Below, in pieces: positions 1 through 9,038 of a DNA stretch of 64,000 nt. Both the position numbers and the translations under genes were made by a program. How positions within the stretch are numbered: the stretch's first letter is position 1; each line of letters starts with the position of its first letter. Below the pieces are notes generated by a model, which was not told the DNA's origin, did not search any database, and saw only the letters and a program-made list of their open reading frames with translations. The DNA is from Duodenibacillus sp. (GTDB lineage Bacteria; Pseudomonadota; Gammaproteobacteria; Burkholderiales; Burkholderiaceae_F), in NCBI GenBank assembly GCA_017628205.1, contig JAGBZO010000041.1:25172-89171 (forward strand). Reading direction: 5' to 3'.

Positions 1-333
1 AGGACGCAAGCCGAGATTGTCGTGCATCATGGCCAACGCCTCTTGCTTGGGCACGACTTGCGTTTGTGCAATTTCCTCAATGGCCAAAATGCGCTCGTTC
101 AGACGTTGAACCGATTCTTTGCCGGCACTACGATCCGCAAAAACCGTGATTTCCGTGTGCATGGGAACGGAAATGAGAGGTTCGGAGAACGTCCAAATCA
201 AGATGCCGAGAAAGACCGGGATGGTCAAGGTCAAGCCGGCAAGCGTCACGGCCAGCATGAACTGCGTTTTCGCGTGAAAAATGCCACGAAACGTCTGTTT
301 CAACGCCCAAATTCGCGAACTGATGAAACTCAT
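1..333 (-). CDS. ftsX: Cell-division protein FtsX, N-terminal fragment (gene runs off the window)
   Basis: FtsX is the membrane subunit of the FtsEX complex, which couples ATP hydrolysis to activation of septal murein hydrolases. The first 111 codons are present. They read MSFISSRIWALKQTFRG, then a hydrophobic segment at about residues 28-47, then a periplasmic stretch (ISVPMHTEITVFADRS), which is the normal FtsX layout of cytoplasmic N-terminus, first membrane span and extracytoplasmic domain. The start overlaps the stop of ftsE by four bases (ATGA), so the two are translationally coupled. The gene continues beyond base 1, so the remaining membrane spans cannot be assessed. Confidence 0.88.
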   Translation of the reverse strand, partial: MSFISSRIWALKQTFRGIFHAKTQFMLAVTLAGLTLTIPVFLGILIWTFSEPLISVPMHTEITVFADRSAGKESVQRLNERILAIEEIAQTQVVPKQEALAMMHDNLGLRP

Positions 334-995
334 GGCGTCACCTTCGGAACGCTAAGATGAACGGCACGGCAAGCGACGGATTTGGGTTTGAGTTCCAAAT
401 GGGACGCCACGATGACGGATACGCCGGACAGAGAAAATTCGCCGAGCAAATCCATGAGCGTTTGCGCGTTTTCCGCATCCAAATGGGCGGCGGGTTCGTC
501 GGCCAAGATGACGACGGGGTGATTGACGACCGCTCGCGCAAGACAAACCAATTGACGCTGCCCTGCGGATAAGTGAGCGGGACGCAATCGAGCCAAGTGT
601 TCGATGCGACACTTTTTCAGCGCCGCCAGAGCGCGGCGTTTGGCTTCGGAGCCGGATTCTTCGCTCGCCAGTGCCGGCAACATGACGTTGTCGAGAACGG
701 AACGATCTTGAAGCAACAGGCCTTCTTGAACCATGATGCCCATCGAGCGACGCATCCACAGTTTCTGTCGATCGTTGAAGTTGTTGATCAACTCGCCGGC
801 CACGCGCACCTGACCGGACGTCGGGGGGACGAGTCCGGCGATCATTTTGAGCGCCAATGACTTGCCCGAGCCTGTGGGACCGTGCAGACAGACGAATTCG
901 CCGCGCGTCACGTTGAACGTGATGCGCGGGATAGCCTGCGACGCCGAAAACTCAACCGAGGCGTCGATCAATTCGATGAGCGGTGTGTTGATCAC
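330..995 (-). CDS. ftsE: Cell-division ATP-binding protein FtsE
   Basis: ABC-type ATPase partner of FtsX at the division septum. The 221 residues match the usual FtsE length. Walker A GPTGSGKS is at residues 39-46, the signature LSAGQRQ is in the second half, and Walker B with the D-loop reads VVILADEPAAHLD. It follows the ppx gene by six bases on the same strand and overlaps ftsX by four, so transcription from ppx through ftsX is likely. The signature has A where most ABC proteins have G (LSGGQ), a common variation that does not suggest loss of function. Confidence 0.93.
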   Translation of the reverse strand: MINTPLIELIDASVEFSASQAIPRITFNVTRGEFVCLHGPTGSGKSLALKMIAGLVPPTSGQVRVAGELINNFNDRQKLWMRRSMGIMVQEGLLLQDRSVLDNVMLPALASEESGSEAKRRALAALKKCRIEHLARLRPAHLSAGQRQLVCLARAVVNHPVVILADEPAAHLDAENAQTLMDLLGEFSLSGVSVIVASHLELKPKSVACRAVHLSVPKVTP

Positions 996-1001
996 GGTGT
1001 A

Positions 1002-2477
1002 TCAGCTTGCGGTGAGAACGAATTGTCGTCCTACGCGAGCCCAAATGACGGACTCTTGTTCCAACAGGTATTTGATCAGCGAATGGTTGTCCAACCAAGT
1101 CGCATCGATCGACAGCTCGATGCGTTGCGGCACCGTGTCGGAGCAGGTCAAAGACCATTTCGGAAGGCGCAACAGACGACGGGAGTGAGCGAAAATAATG
1201 CCTAATCGCAAAGCGCAGGCCATGCGAACGAATACGGGATCGACCAAGGCGTCCTTCACCTTGAGCAAATTGCCGCGTTGAGCCAAGACGGCGGCGGCCA
1301 TCTGCTTTTGATCGTCACGAGAAAACCCCGCAAGATCGGCATGAAGCAGAATGTATTTGCTGTGGTGGTGGTAGCCGCTGGGGCTGATGGATCGGCCCGA
1401 CTCGTGCAACATCGCGGCCCATTGCAACAGCTTGCGTTGTTCCTGCTCCGGGCGATTGTCGTTTAAAGCGACGAAAAAGGCGTCCGTCAAGCCGGCGACG
1501 CGAGCGGCCTGCTGTTTGTCAAGCCCGACTCGCTTGATCAATGCGGTGACCGTTTTGTCACGGGTGTCCTGTTGGTTGTGTCGGCCCAACAGGTCGTGCA
1601 ATAAGCCCACGCGCAAAGCGCCGGGAGCGGGACGCATTTCTTTGATGTTGAACGTTTCAAAGACAGCGGTCAAAACAGCCAACCCGCCCGCGATGACTTC
1701 TTTACGGTCTTTCTTGAGTCCGGGGAAATCAATCTCGGAGATCGATCCTTTTTCAATCAGTTGATCGCGCAGGTACTTGAGCAAAGCGGGCGTAACAACC
1801 CCGTTGGTCAAACCAGAAGCATGACCGATATCGGCCACCGCACCGATGGTTCCCGCGCTGCCGTAGGCGGCGTCCCAATTGCGATGATTGAACTCGGGAA
1901 CGACCTCTTCGAATTCGGCGCGTGCGAACATCGTGGCTTGATGAAACGCTTCGGGCGTAATTTTCCCGTCGGGGAAAAAGTCGACCGAGGTGTTGACGCA
2001 ACCGACATGGAACGACTCGCAACGCTTGGGAATCAGGCCGTAGCCTACGATCAACTCGGTCGAACCGCCGCCGATGTCGACGATCAGGCGTTTTTCAGAC
2101 GACGGCGGCAAGGTATGGACGCATCCGGCAAAGACCAATCTGGCTTCTTCACGTCCCGCAATGATTTCGATGGGATGCCCGAGGGCTTGTTCGGCCTTGG
2201 GCAGGAATTCCGCCGCGTTTTTGGCGATACGCAAGGCTTGGGTTCCAACGGCTCGGATGCATTTCGGATCGATGCCTTCGAGTTTTTCGCGGAAACGATG
2301 CAAAGCGGCCAATGCACGCTCCTGCACCTCTTGCGTGAAATTGCCGTCGGCATCGAGGCCGGCCGACAATCGCACGGTTTCTTTCCAATAGCCCTCGGTC
2401 ACAATACGACCGTCTTCGACGCGGCCGATCTCGATGCGAAAGCTATTGCTTCCCAAATCTACAGCACCCAACAACAT
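1002..2477 (-). CDS. ppx: Exopolyphosphatase / pppGpp phosphohydrolase (Ppx/GppA family)
   Basis: Hydrolyses terminal phosphates from inorganic polyphosphate, or pppGpp to ppGpp. The 491-residue protein begins with the family's phosphate-binding strand (AVDLGSNSFRIEIGRV), has the second glycine-rich ATPase-fold loop VDIGGGSTELIV near residue 140, and carries the C-terminal HD-like helical region (AAMLHESGRSISPSGYHHH). These are the full-length Ppx/GppA domains. In many Betaproteobacteria ppx sits beside ppk, but here it sits between ftsY and ftsE. Ppx and GppA cannot be separated reliably from sequence alone. Confidence 0.88.
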   Translation of the reverse strand: MLLGAVDLGSNSFRIEIGRVEDGRIVTEGYWKETVRLSAGLDADGNFTQEVQERALAALHRFREKLEGIDPKCIRAVGTQALRIAKNAAEFLPKAEQALGHPIEIIAGREEARLVFAGCVHTLPPSSEKRLIVDIGGGSTELIVGYGLIPKRCESFHVGCVNTSVDFFPDGKITPEAFHQATMFARAEFEEVVPEFNHRNWDAAYGSAGTIGAVADIGHASGLTNGVVTPALLKYLRDQLIEKGSISEIDFPGLKKDRKEVIAGGLAVLTAVFETFNIKEMRPAPGALRVGLLHDLLGRHNQQDTRDKTVTALIKRVGLDKQQAARVAGLTDAFFVALNDNRPEQEQRKLLQWAAMLHESGRSISPSGYHHHSKYILLHADLAGFSRDDQKQMAAAVLAQRGNLLKVKDALVDPVFVRMACALRLGIIFAHSRRLLRLPKWSLTCSDTVPQRIELSIDATWLDNHSLIKYLLEQESVIWARVGRQFVLTAS

Positions 2478-2490
2478 ATTTTTTTCCTAC

Positions 2491-3405
2491 TTATTCTTCG
2501 TCCAAACCGACAAGCGCGTTGGCAAACGCACGCGCGTTAAACGGTTGCAGGTCGTCGATTTGTTCTCCGACGCCGACGAAGTAAATCGGCAACGGTTTGT
2601 CGGCGCGAGCCGCGGTAATGGCGACCAAAACGCCGCCCTTGGCCGTTCCGTCAAGTTTCGTCACGATCAAGCCGGTCAGTTGGGCGAAAGCATCGAACGT
2701 TTTTACCTGTGCCAAAGCGTTCTGACCGTTGGTGCCGTCAACGACCAAAATGACTTCGTGGGGGGCGCCTTGCATGGCTTTGCCTTGGGCTCGACGGATA
2801 CGGCCGAGCTCTTCCATCAGATTGGTTTGCGTGGGCAAGCGACCTGCCGTGTCGGCGATGACAACGTCGGTGCCGCGCGCCTTGCCTGCCGAGACGGCGT
2901 CGAAAACGACGGCGGCGGGGTCGCCGCCGGTTTGCGTAATAACTTCGATGCGATTGCGCTCGCCCCAGACGGCCAGTTGTTCGCGTGCGGCCGCGCGGAA
3001 GGTGTCGGCTGCGGCAAGGAGCACGGTTTTGTTCTGTGCGGCGAGCCATTTGGACATCTTGCCGATGGTGGTCGTCTTGCCAGCGCCGTTGACCCCCGCC
3101 ATCATCATGACCATGGGTTTGGCGGTGTCGATCGACAAGGGCTGTTGTGCGGGCAATAAAATGCGTTCTAATTCGTCGCGCAGTGCGATTCGAACCTGTT
3201 CGGGCGTTTTCAAGCCCTTCAGTTTCACCGTGTCGCGCAAACGTTGTAGGATAGTGGTCGTCGGTCCGTACCCGATGTCGGCCGCGATCAGAGATTCTTC
3301 CAATTCTTCGAAGAAATCTTCATCGACGACACCGCCGGAAAACAGCCCAATCAGGTTGACGCGCGTGCGAGACAGCCCTTGTTTTAATCGAGAAAAAAAG
3401 CCCAT
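2491..3405 (-). CDS. ftsY: Signal recognition particle receptor FtsY
   Basis: SRP receptor GTPase that docks ribosome-nascent-chain complexes at the inner membrane. The N domain spans residues 1-90. The G domain shows G1 GVNGAGKTTT at 104-113, DTAGR at 185-189 and TKLD at 249-252, followed by the conserved GTAKGG. At 304 residues it is a short FtsY: the long acidic A domain of the E. coli protein is absent, leaving an NG-type receptor with an amphipathic start ([11 protein letters not shown]) that probably contacts membrane. Its start codon overlaps that of the divergent rsmD gene. Confidence 0.94.
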   Translation of the reverse strand: MGFFSRLKQGLSRTRVNLIGLFSGGVVDEDFFEELEESLIAADIGYGPTTTILQRLRDTVKLKGLKTPEQVRIALRDELERILLPAQQPLSIDTAKPMVMMMAGVNGAGKTTTIGKMSKWLAAQNKTVLLAAADTFRAAAREQLAVWGERNRIEVITQTGGDPAAVVFDAVSAGKARGTDVVIADTAGRLPTQTNLMEELGRIRRAQGKAMQGAPHEVILVVDGTNGQNALAQVKTFDAFAQLTGLIVTKLDGTAKGGVLVAITAARADKPLPIYFVGVGEQIDDLQPFNARAFANALVGLDEE

Positions 3406-4045
3406 GTCGAATACAACTAAAAAATCGGTTCAAACAAAAAGAACGAACGTAACTCAGACTAATAGTTTAGCAACCCGAGCTCGTCGAGTGGGTGTGGTAC
3501 GAATTGTCGGGGGGCAATATAAACGCACTCCGTTGCCCGTTAATGACAGGGAAGGATTGAGGCCGACATCCGAACGCGTCCGAGAAACCGTGTTCGATTG
3601 GCTCACCCATTTGATGGGCGGGCTGCATGGATTGGCGGTGTGCGACATGTTTGCGGGATCGGGCGCCATGGGGCTCGAGTCGGCGAGTCGAGGCGCCGAT
3701 CGAGTGTTATGCATTGAAAAGGATAGGAAAAGCGCCTTTCAAATTAAGACGTTGGTCGAGAAGTTGCGCGCAACCGATCGTGTGGATGTCGTTTGTGGTG
3801 ACGCGTTTGTCGTGATGGAGCGTACGAACGAAACGTTTGACGTCATCTTTATCGATCCGCCTTTTGCCGAACGCTGGCAAGTCAAGGCGGCGGCCTTGGC
3901 GATCGAACGTCTCAAGCCGCGAGGATTGATTTATCTGGAAGCGGAGAAGGAAATGAGCGAGGAGGAATTGAACTCGCTTTCTTTGGAATCCGTGCGCCGA
4001 GGCAAAGCGGGGGCAGTATATTATCTACTCGCTCAGAAAAAATAA
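3404..4045 (+). CDS. rsmD: 16S rRNA (guanine(966)-N2)-methyltransferase RsmD
   Basis: Methylates G966 of 16S rRNA in the 30S subunit. The family block [14 protein letters not shown]...[17 protein letters not shown] is followed by the SAM-binding loop ([12 protein letters not shown]) and the catalytic motif IDPPF. I chose ATG 3404 (213 aa). It gives a 30-residue basic leader before the conserved RIVGGQ, so GTG codons near 3488-3494 remain possible starts. ATG 3404 shares two bases with the ftsY start on the other strand (CATG), so each gene's promoter would lie inside the other gene. The next gene is coaD, the frequent rsmD partner. Confidence 0.9.
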   Translation: MSNTTKKSVQTKRTNVTQTNSLATRARRVGVVRIVGGQYKRTPLPVNDREGLRPTSERVRETVFDWLTHLMGGLHGLAVCDMFAGSGAMGLESASRGADRVLCIEKDRKSAFQIKTLVEKLRATDRVDVVCGDAFVVMERTNETFDVIFIDPPFAERWQVKAAALAIERLKPRGLIYLEAEKEMSEEELNSLSLESVRRGKAGAVYYLLAQKK

Positions 4046-4103
4046 CGGGCAAACCTCTGATAAAATTGCATACTTTCGTGTTTACGGAACTCCTGAGGCG
4101 TTT

Positions 4104-4583
4104 ATGGTAACGGCGGTTTATCCCGGAACGTTCGACCCTTTGACGTTGGGACACTTGGATTTGATTCGGCGCGCGTCCGGCATTTTCGAGACGGTCGTCG
4201 TAGCCGTTGCTCGAAGCGAGCGCAAATCACCGTTGTTTTCGCTTGAGGAGCGAGTCGCATTGGCGCGGGAGCAAATCAACGATCTGCCGAACGTTCGAGT
4301 CGAGAGTTTCGACGGGTTGCTGTGCGACTTCGTTCGTTCGATCGACGCTCGGGTCATCGTTCGCGGGGCACGAGCTGTCAGTGATTTCGATTATGAATTT
4401 CAAATGGCAGGTATGAACCGTCGGTTGATGCCGACGGTCGAAACGGTTTTTTTAACGCCGGCGGCTGAATATCAGTTCGTTAGCGGTACGTTTGTCCGAG
4501 AGGTTGCCTTGATGGGAGGAGACGTCACGAGCTTCGTGAGCCCCGTCGTTGCCGAGGCGCTTCGGATCAAGCGTAACAAGTAA
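4104..4583 (+). CDS. coaD: Pantetheine-phosphate adenylyltransferase
   Basis: Penultimate enzyme of coenzyme A synthesis: transfers AMP from ATP to 4'-phosphopantetheine. The 159 residues show the nucleotidyltransferase motif ([16 protein letters not shown] at 14-17), [23 protein letters not shown] and the C-terminal ATP loop [10 protein letters not shown]. That loop reads ISSS in E. coli but SGT in Betaproteobacteria, so the difference is lineage-typical and not a defect. A GAGG ribosome site lies six bases before the ATG. The gene follows rsmD by 58 bases and precedes a ferredoxin gene by 24, a common rsmD-coaD-fdx order. Confidence 0.95.
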   Translation: MVTAVYPGTFDPLTLGHLDLIRRASGIFETVVVAVARSERKSPLFSLEERVALAREQINDLPNVRVESFDGLLCDFVRSIDARVIVRGARAVSDFDYEFQMAGMNRRLMPTVETVFLTPAAEYQFVSGTFVREVALMGGDVTSFVSPVVAEALRIKRNK

Positions 4584-4607
4584 TTCCATTGAGAGCAGGA
4601 AAAAACA

Positions 4608-4883
4608 ATGGCCTTGATGATTACGGACGAATGCATCAACTGCGACGTCTGCATACCCGAGTGTCCCAACGACGCGATTTTTATGGGACAGGAACACGTG
4701 CAAATTCGTCCCGGTCGATGCACCGAGTGCGTGGGGCATTACGATGTGCCGCGTTGTCAAAAACTCTGTCCCATCGACTCATGTATCGTTCCGCATCCCA
4801 CACGGGTCGAAACGAGAGAACAGTTGGAGCAAAAGTCCAAGCGATTGAAAATGCGTCAGGCATTCGAAGCTCTGAACATGTGA
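4608..4883 (+). CDS. 2[4Fe-4S] ferredoxin, YfhL type
   Basis: Small electron carrier with two 4Fe-4S clusters. Cluster I ligands are C9, C12, C15 and C19 (CINCDVCIPECP). Cluster II uses C38, C41, C50 and C54 with the enlarged CX8C spacing seen in Allochromatium-type and YfhL ferredoxins, and a further Cys lies at 59. The 91 residues end in a charged helix. It lies directly after coaD with AGCAGGA upstream of the ATG. Such low-potential ferredoxins are often placed here in Betaproteobacteria, but the redox partner is not visible. Confidence 0.92.
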   Translation: MALMITDECINCDVCIPECPNDAIFMGQEHVQIRPGRCTECVGHYDVPRCQKLCPIDSCIVPHPTRVETREQLEQKSKRLKMRQAFEALNM

Positions 4884-4937
4884 CAAATTGATTCCCCCCT
4901 AAAAATAAACATTCACACTTAAAAAAGAGAGAGAACG

Positions 4938-6485
4938 ATGCAGCCCTATGCAGCTGAATGGTTGTCCATTGTGCCACCCCTTGTGGCCATTGGATTGGCT
5001 TTGATTACCAAGGAAGTCTTTTCCTCGTTGCTCGTAGGCATTTTCTCGGGCACTCTGATTTACTCCATCGGCATGGGTAACAACATGGTGATGGGGATGG
5101 TCGAGACCGCCTTCAAGATGATGTCCGAAAAACTCGACCTGAACATTTTGATCTTCTGCTCGATGTTGGGCGCCTTGGTTTATGTGATTTCCATGTCGGG
5201 CGGTACGCTAGCCTACGGTCGCGCCGCCGCATCGAAGGTCAAGAGCCGTCGCGCTTCTTTGTTGTCCACGAGCGGACTGGGCATGACGATTTTTATTGAC
5301 GACTACTTCAATTGCTTGACCGTAGGTACCGTCATGCGTCCGTTGACGGACTTCTACAAGGTCAGCCGTGCCAAGCTCGCTTATATCATCGACTCGACGG
5401 CAGCTCCTGTTTGCATCATCGCTCCGATTTCCTCTTGGGCCGCCGCCGTTGGCTCCAGTTTGAAGGATACGGGGGCTTTCGATAGTGAATTGGGTGCTTT
5501 CGTCGCGACGATCCCGTGGAACTTCTATGCTCTGCTGAGCTTGGCCATGGTGTTTTTCATTGCTTGCACGAGTTTGGACTTCGGTCCGATGCGTCGTGCG
5601 GAAATTCTTGCCGCGCGCGGTCTCGAAAAGCGTATGGCCGGTGAAACGACCGAAGAAGCCAAGAGCAATCCCAACGGTACGATGTGGGATATGTTGGTAC
5701 CGCTGGGTGCCTTGATCCTCTTTAGCGTCCTGGCATTGATGTATACGGGCGGCTACTGGGGCGACGACGCCAAGTATCACACCATCATGGCTTCGATCGG
5801 CAATTCGTCGGCTTCGCTTTCGTTGGTGTTGGCTTCGTTTGCCGCTTTGATCGTCGCTTTGTTGATGTATGTGCCGCGCCAGCTCGTCAAGTTCTCCGAC
5901 TTTGTCAACGGTACGGTTGAAGGCATGAAGTTGATGTTGCCCGCCAATATCATTTTGATTCTGGCTTGGACCTTGTCCGGCGTCTGCCGCGACTTGTTGC
6001 AAACGCCCGAATTCATGCAACAGACGGTCTTGAGCTCCGGCATCAGCGCCATGTTCCTGCCGTTGATCGTATTCGGTTTGGCCGCCTTCCTGTCTTTCTC
6101 GACCGGTACGGCATGGGGTACGTTCGGTATCTTGATTCCTATTGTTGTGCCCATCATTCAGGCGTTGGATCCCAATTTGACCGTTGTCGTACTGTCCGCC
6201 ACGTTGGCCGGTTCCGTATTCGGCGATCACTGCTCGCCGATTTCTGATACGACTATCTTGTCGTCCGCAGGCTCTCGATGCAATCACATGGATCACGTTG
6301 CGACCCAGTTGCCGTACTCTTTGTTGGTAGCGTCCTGCGCGGCCGTCGGTTACCTCGTTGCCGGCTTCACCGACGGCAATTTGTTCGCCAGCTTGGCAGC
6401 CAGCTTGGTCGCGCTCTTGGCCGCGATCGTGGTCTTGCATGCATGGCAGGAAAAGGTGCAACCCGCTCATAACATCCGCGGTTGA
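4938..6485 (+). CDS. NhaC-family Na+/H+ antiporter (or related Na+-coupled carrier)
   Basis: Polytopic inner-membrane protein of 515 residues with about a dozen hydrophobic segments. The family-diagnostic blocks are present: FIDDYFNCLTVGTVMRPLTD in the first half, a repeat-like STGTAWGTFGILIPIVVPI in the second half, and GSVFGDHCSPISDTTILSS. These match the NhaC superfamily, which exchanges Na+ for H+ or for organic acids (for example malate/lactate). The exact substrate cannot be read from sequence. It has its own ribosome site (GAGAGAGAACG) and is a single-gene unit before the lptF promoter. Confidence 0.85.
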   Translation: MQPYAAEWLSIVPPLVAIGLALITKEVFSSLLVGIFSGTLIYSIGMGNNMVMGMVETAFKMMSEKLDLNILIFCSMLGALVYVISMSGGTLAYGRAAASKVKSRRASLLSTSGLGMTIFIDDYFNCLTVGTVMRPLTDFYKVSRAKLAYIIDSTAAPVCIIAPISSWAAAVGSSLKDTGAFDSELGAFVATIPWNFYALLSLAMVFFIACTSLDFGPMRRAEILAARGLEKRMAGETTEEAKSNPNGTMWDMLVPLGALILFSVLALMYTGGYWGDDAKYHTIMASIGNSSASLSLVLASFAALIVALLMYVPRQLVKFSDFVNGTVEGMKLMLPANIILILAWTLSGVCRDLLQTPEFMQQTVLSSGISAMFLPLIVFGLAAFLSFSTGTAWGTFGILIPIVVPIIQALDPNLTVVVLSATLAGSVFGDHCSPISDTTILSSAGSRCNHMDHVATQLPYSLLVASCAAVGYLVAGFTDGNLFASLAASLVALLAAIVVLHAWQEKVQPAHNIRG

Positions 6486-6526
6486 TAGTGCGCGCCGTCG
6501 ATCGGCGTGATTTAACCGTAAAGACC

Positions 6527-6562
6527 ATACGACTGTTCGGGAGGATTCTCGAACGGTCGTAT
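6527..6562 (+). terminator. Possible terminator-like hairpin after the NhaC gene
   Basis: A 16-base-pair stem with two wobble pairs (6527-6542 with 6547-6562) closes a four-base loop. No good T-run follows, so it may stabilise the transcript end instead of terminating it. Confidence 0.4.
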
Positions 6563-6594
6563 TGTCGTCTGTGGGGCATGACAATTCGCAACCT

Positions 6595-6622
6595 TTAACA
6601 AAGGTCGCGGATGCACTAAAAT
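6595..6622 (+). promoter_or_regulatory. Candidate sigma-70 promoter for lptFG
   Basis: TTAACA at 6595-6600 and TAAAAT at 6617-6622 are separated by 16 bases and lie about 30 bases before the lptF ATG. No clear Shine-Dalgarno stands between them and the start codon. The assignment is by pattern only. Confidence 0.4.
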
Positions 6623-6653
6623 CCATTGAATCAACCCCTTTTTTATTCGTCGC

Positions 6654-7778
6654 ATGATTTTTCGTCGCTCGTTAGCTACCGAACTGGCCAATAGTGTCGG
6701 CGGTGTTTTTACCGTGCTGTTCTCCATTGTTTTGACAGTGGGGTTGGTGCGCATTCTCGGGCGTGCCGCCGGCGGACGCGTCGACTCGTCCGTCGTGTTC
6801 GAGTTGCTGATTTACACAGGGTTGACGAACTTGCCGGTGTTGCTGGCGTTGGCCCTGTTTATCGCCGTTTTAATGGTGATGATGCGCAGTTGGCAAGACA
6901 GTGAAATGTATGTCTGGTTCAGTTCGGGCGGTTTGAGCTTGTTGGCATGGATTCGTCCCGTCTTGCGCTTTACGCTTCCGTTGGTGGCTTTGGTGGCCGC
7001 TCTGTCCGTGACCGTTAGCCCTTGGTCGAAAGATCAGATCGAACGCATCACGACGGAATTCCGTCAACGAGACGACGTCAACCGTATCGCACCGGGGCGC
7101 TTTATCGAAACCATGGGCGGTCGCCGCGTTTTCTTTATTGAAGAAGTCAATGAAGGCGGCACGCATGTCAAGAATGTCTTCGTCAGCGAACATAAAGACG
7201 GTCGTGAAGTGATCGTGGAAGCCGAACGAGGCGAAATCAAGACAAACGAACTTGGGGATCGCTATATCGTTCTCACCAACGGCCGTCGCTACGAGACGGG
7301 CGTCGACGACAAGGCCGACTGGCGGGTGATGGATTTCGGCACCTACGAGTTGTTGCTCGAGGTCAAGGCCGATGGCGGCTACGGCAGTCGTCGTGTCGAT
7401 GCCATGCCGTTTGAGGAGTTGTGGTCGATGAATACGCCGATTGCCGACGCCCAGATTTTGTGGCGTTTGAGTTGGCCTTTGGCCGCGATCAATTTGGTTT
7501 TGTTGGCCATTCCGTTGTCATTCGTCAATCCGCGCGCGGGGCGCAGTTTGAGTTTGGTCATTGCCGTTCTCGTCTTCATTTTGTATTTGAACGGCATTAC
7601 GATGGCGCAAGCCTGGGTTAAGGCCAGAACGATGAGCTGGCAAGAGGGATTGTTGATCGTCAACGGTGCCGTATTTGCTTTGACGGCGTTGTTGTTCGTG
7701 CGTCGCGTATGGCTGCAACGATGGTTGCCTTTGTGGCTGACCGAGCTTCCCTACAAGTTGTTGGGAGAGCGCCGATGA
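6654..7778 (+). CDS. lptF: LPS export ABC transporter permease LptF
   Basis: One of the two membrane subunits of the LptB2FG complex that extracts lipopolysaccharide from the inner membrane and drives it onto the LptC-A-D bridge. The 374 residues have the YjgP/YjgQ layout: about three spans at 15-110, a periplasmic beta-jellyroll (about 130-270, for example RRVFFIEEVNEGGTHVKNVFV), then three C-terminal spans including AINLVLLAIPLSFVNPRAGRS. It overlaps lptG by four bases, so equal synthesis of F and G is expected. No strong ribosome site precedes the ATG. Confidence 0.92.
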   Translation: MIFRRSLATELANSVGGVFTVLFSIVLTVGLVRILGRAAGGRVDSSVVFELLIYTGLTNLPVLLALALFIAVLMVMMRSWQDSEMYVWFSSGGLSLLAWIRPVLRFTLPLVALVAALSVTVSPWSKDQIERITTEFRQRDDVNRIAPGRFIETMGGRRVFFIEEVNEGGTHVKNVFVSEHKDGREVIVEAERGEIKTNELGDRYIVLTNGRRYETGVDDKADWRVMDFGTYELLLEVKADGGYGSRRVDAMPFEELWSMNTPIADAQILWRLSWPLAAINLVLLAIPLSFVNPRAGRSLSLVIAVLVFILYLNGITMAQAWVKARTMSWQEGLLIVNGAVFALTALLFVRRVWLQRWLPLWLTELPYKLLGERR

Positions 7779-8908
7779 AAGTCGTTACCCGTCATCTCAA
7801 TAAAGAAACGCTCATCGCAACCGGGTTCGTTTTGTTCGCATTGAGCGCTTTGTTCGCGTTCTTTGATTTTGTCGGCCGCCTGGATGAAATCGGCACGCGC
7901 TTTTCCGCGATCGAAGTGATCGTGCTCGTGTTGCTCGAGTTGCCCAGTCGTGTGTATGAAGTGATGCCGATCGCCGCTTTGCTGGGGGCCGTGTACACCA
8001 TGAGTCGATGGGCGGCGAACAGCGAATTTACCATTTTGCGCGTGTCGGGGCTCTCGCCCGTTAAATTGGCCATGATGTTGGCCGTTCCCGGCATGATCTT
8101 GGTTTCCACGACGTATTTGTTGGGTGAATTCGTCGCTCCTGCAGCCGACAAGCTTCGACTGGAATTGCGTAATGCCGATCACGGAATTTTGAAGGCCAGA
8201 GGCTATTCGTCCGGCGTTTGGATCAAGGATATTGCTCGCGACAAGGACGGCAACGTAACGCACAGCCGTTATGTCAACGTTAGCAATTTGGTGGCCGGTC
8301 AAAATAGTAAAACGGGCGCTTGGCGCGTGTTCGAATTCGACACCAAACGGAATTTGACCCGTGTTTTGCATGCGGGGTCGGCCAACTTCATTCCTCACGA
8401 AGGGTGGCATTTGTTTGATTCGAAGATCGAATCCCTGCCGAAAATGACGACGGATGAGCAGACCGTTGTGAGCAAAGCGGTCACCCGACACAATGCGGAC
8501 GTTCTGTTGTCCTCCGAGTTGACGCCCGCGATTCTTGGCGTGATGACGGTCAAACCGGAAAACATGGGCATTCAGGATCTGTGGCAGTACTTGAAGCATC
8601 TCAAAGACAATCGTCAAACGACCGATCGCTACGAGATTGCTTTGTGGTCCAAGGTGTTTTATCCGATGGCCATTTTCGTTATGTTGGCCGTGGCCATGCC
8701 CTTTGCGTACCTCAATGCGCGTTCGGGCGGCGTCTCCATCAAGATTTTTGCCGGCTTGATGATCGGTATTACCTTCTACACGCTCAACAACCTGTTCTCC
8801 TTCCTTGGCGTGCTCAATACCTGGCCGCCGATTCTCGTAGCGGTGATCCCGTCCATTTTGATGTTGATCATTGCGTCCATCGGTTTGTGGTTTGTCGAAC
8901 GTCGTTAA
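7775..8908 (+). CDS. lptG: LPS export ABC transporter permease LptG
   Basis: Second permease of LptB2FG. The start is the ATG at 7775 inside the ATGA overlap with lptF, giving 377 residues. Spans near residues 15-35, 60-85 and 100-125 are followed by the periplasmic domain (GVWIKDIARDKDGNVTHSRY) and three final spans (AVAMPFAYLNARSGGVSIK). The typical IKVLTRYL-like beginning appears as MKVVTRHLNKETL. A strong hairpin terminator follows 35 bases after the stop. Confidence 0.92.
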   Translation: MKVVTRHLNKETLIATGFVLFALSALFAFFDFVGRLDEIGTRFSAIEVIVLVLLELPSRVYEVMPIAALLGAVYTMSRWAANSEFTILRVSGLSPVKLAMMLAVPGMILVSTTYLLGEFVAPAADKLRLELRNADHGILKARGYSSGVWIKDIARDKDGNVTHSRYVNVSNLVAGQNSKTGAWRVFEFDTKRNLTRVLHAGSANFIPHEGWHLFDSKIESLPKMTTDEQTVVSKAVTRHNADVLLSSELTPAILGVMTVKPENMGIQDLWQYLKHLKDNRQTTDRYEIALWSKVFYPMAIFVMLAVAMPFAYLNARSGGVSIKIFAGLMIGITFYTLNNLFSFLGVLNTWPPILVAVIPSILMLIIASIGLWFVERR

Positions 8909-8943
8909 ACGTTGGAATCGAAAAACAGGAAAATAAACGCAGG

Positions 8944-8980
8944 AAAAAGGCACCTCATCCCAAGACGAGGTGCCTTTTTT
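8944..8980. terminator. Bidirectional intrinsic terminator between lptG and hupI
   Basis: The eight-base-pair GC-rich stem GGCACCTC/GAGGTGCC (8949-8956 with 8967-8974) is flanked by AAAAA on the left and TTTTTT on the right. It can therefore end both the lptFG transcript and the leftward hydrogenase transcript. Confidence 0.9.
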
Positions 8981-9038
8981 GTTCAAATCAACCGCTATGT
9001 AAAGGATCAATCGTCGCGACTGGTCGGACGGGCGTGCT

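Noticed and set aside
4104-4583. Unusual ATP loop (VSGT instead of ISSS) in CoaD
   Set aside because: The SGT form is usual in Betaproteobacteria and serves as lineage evidence, not as an anomaly.
5208-6626. A 472-codon minus-strand frame opposite the NhaC-type gene
   Set aside because: Antisense shadow with repetitive polar composition.
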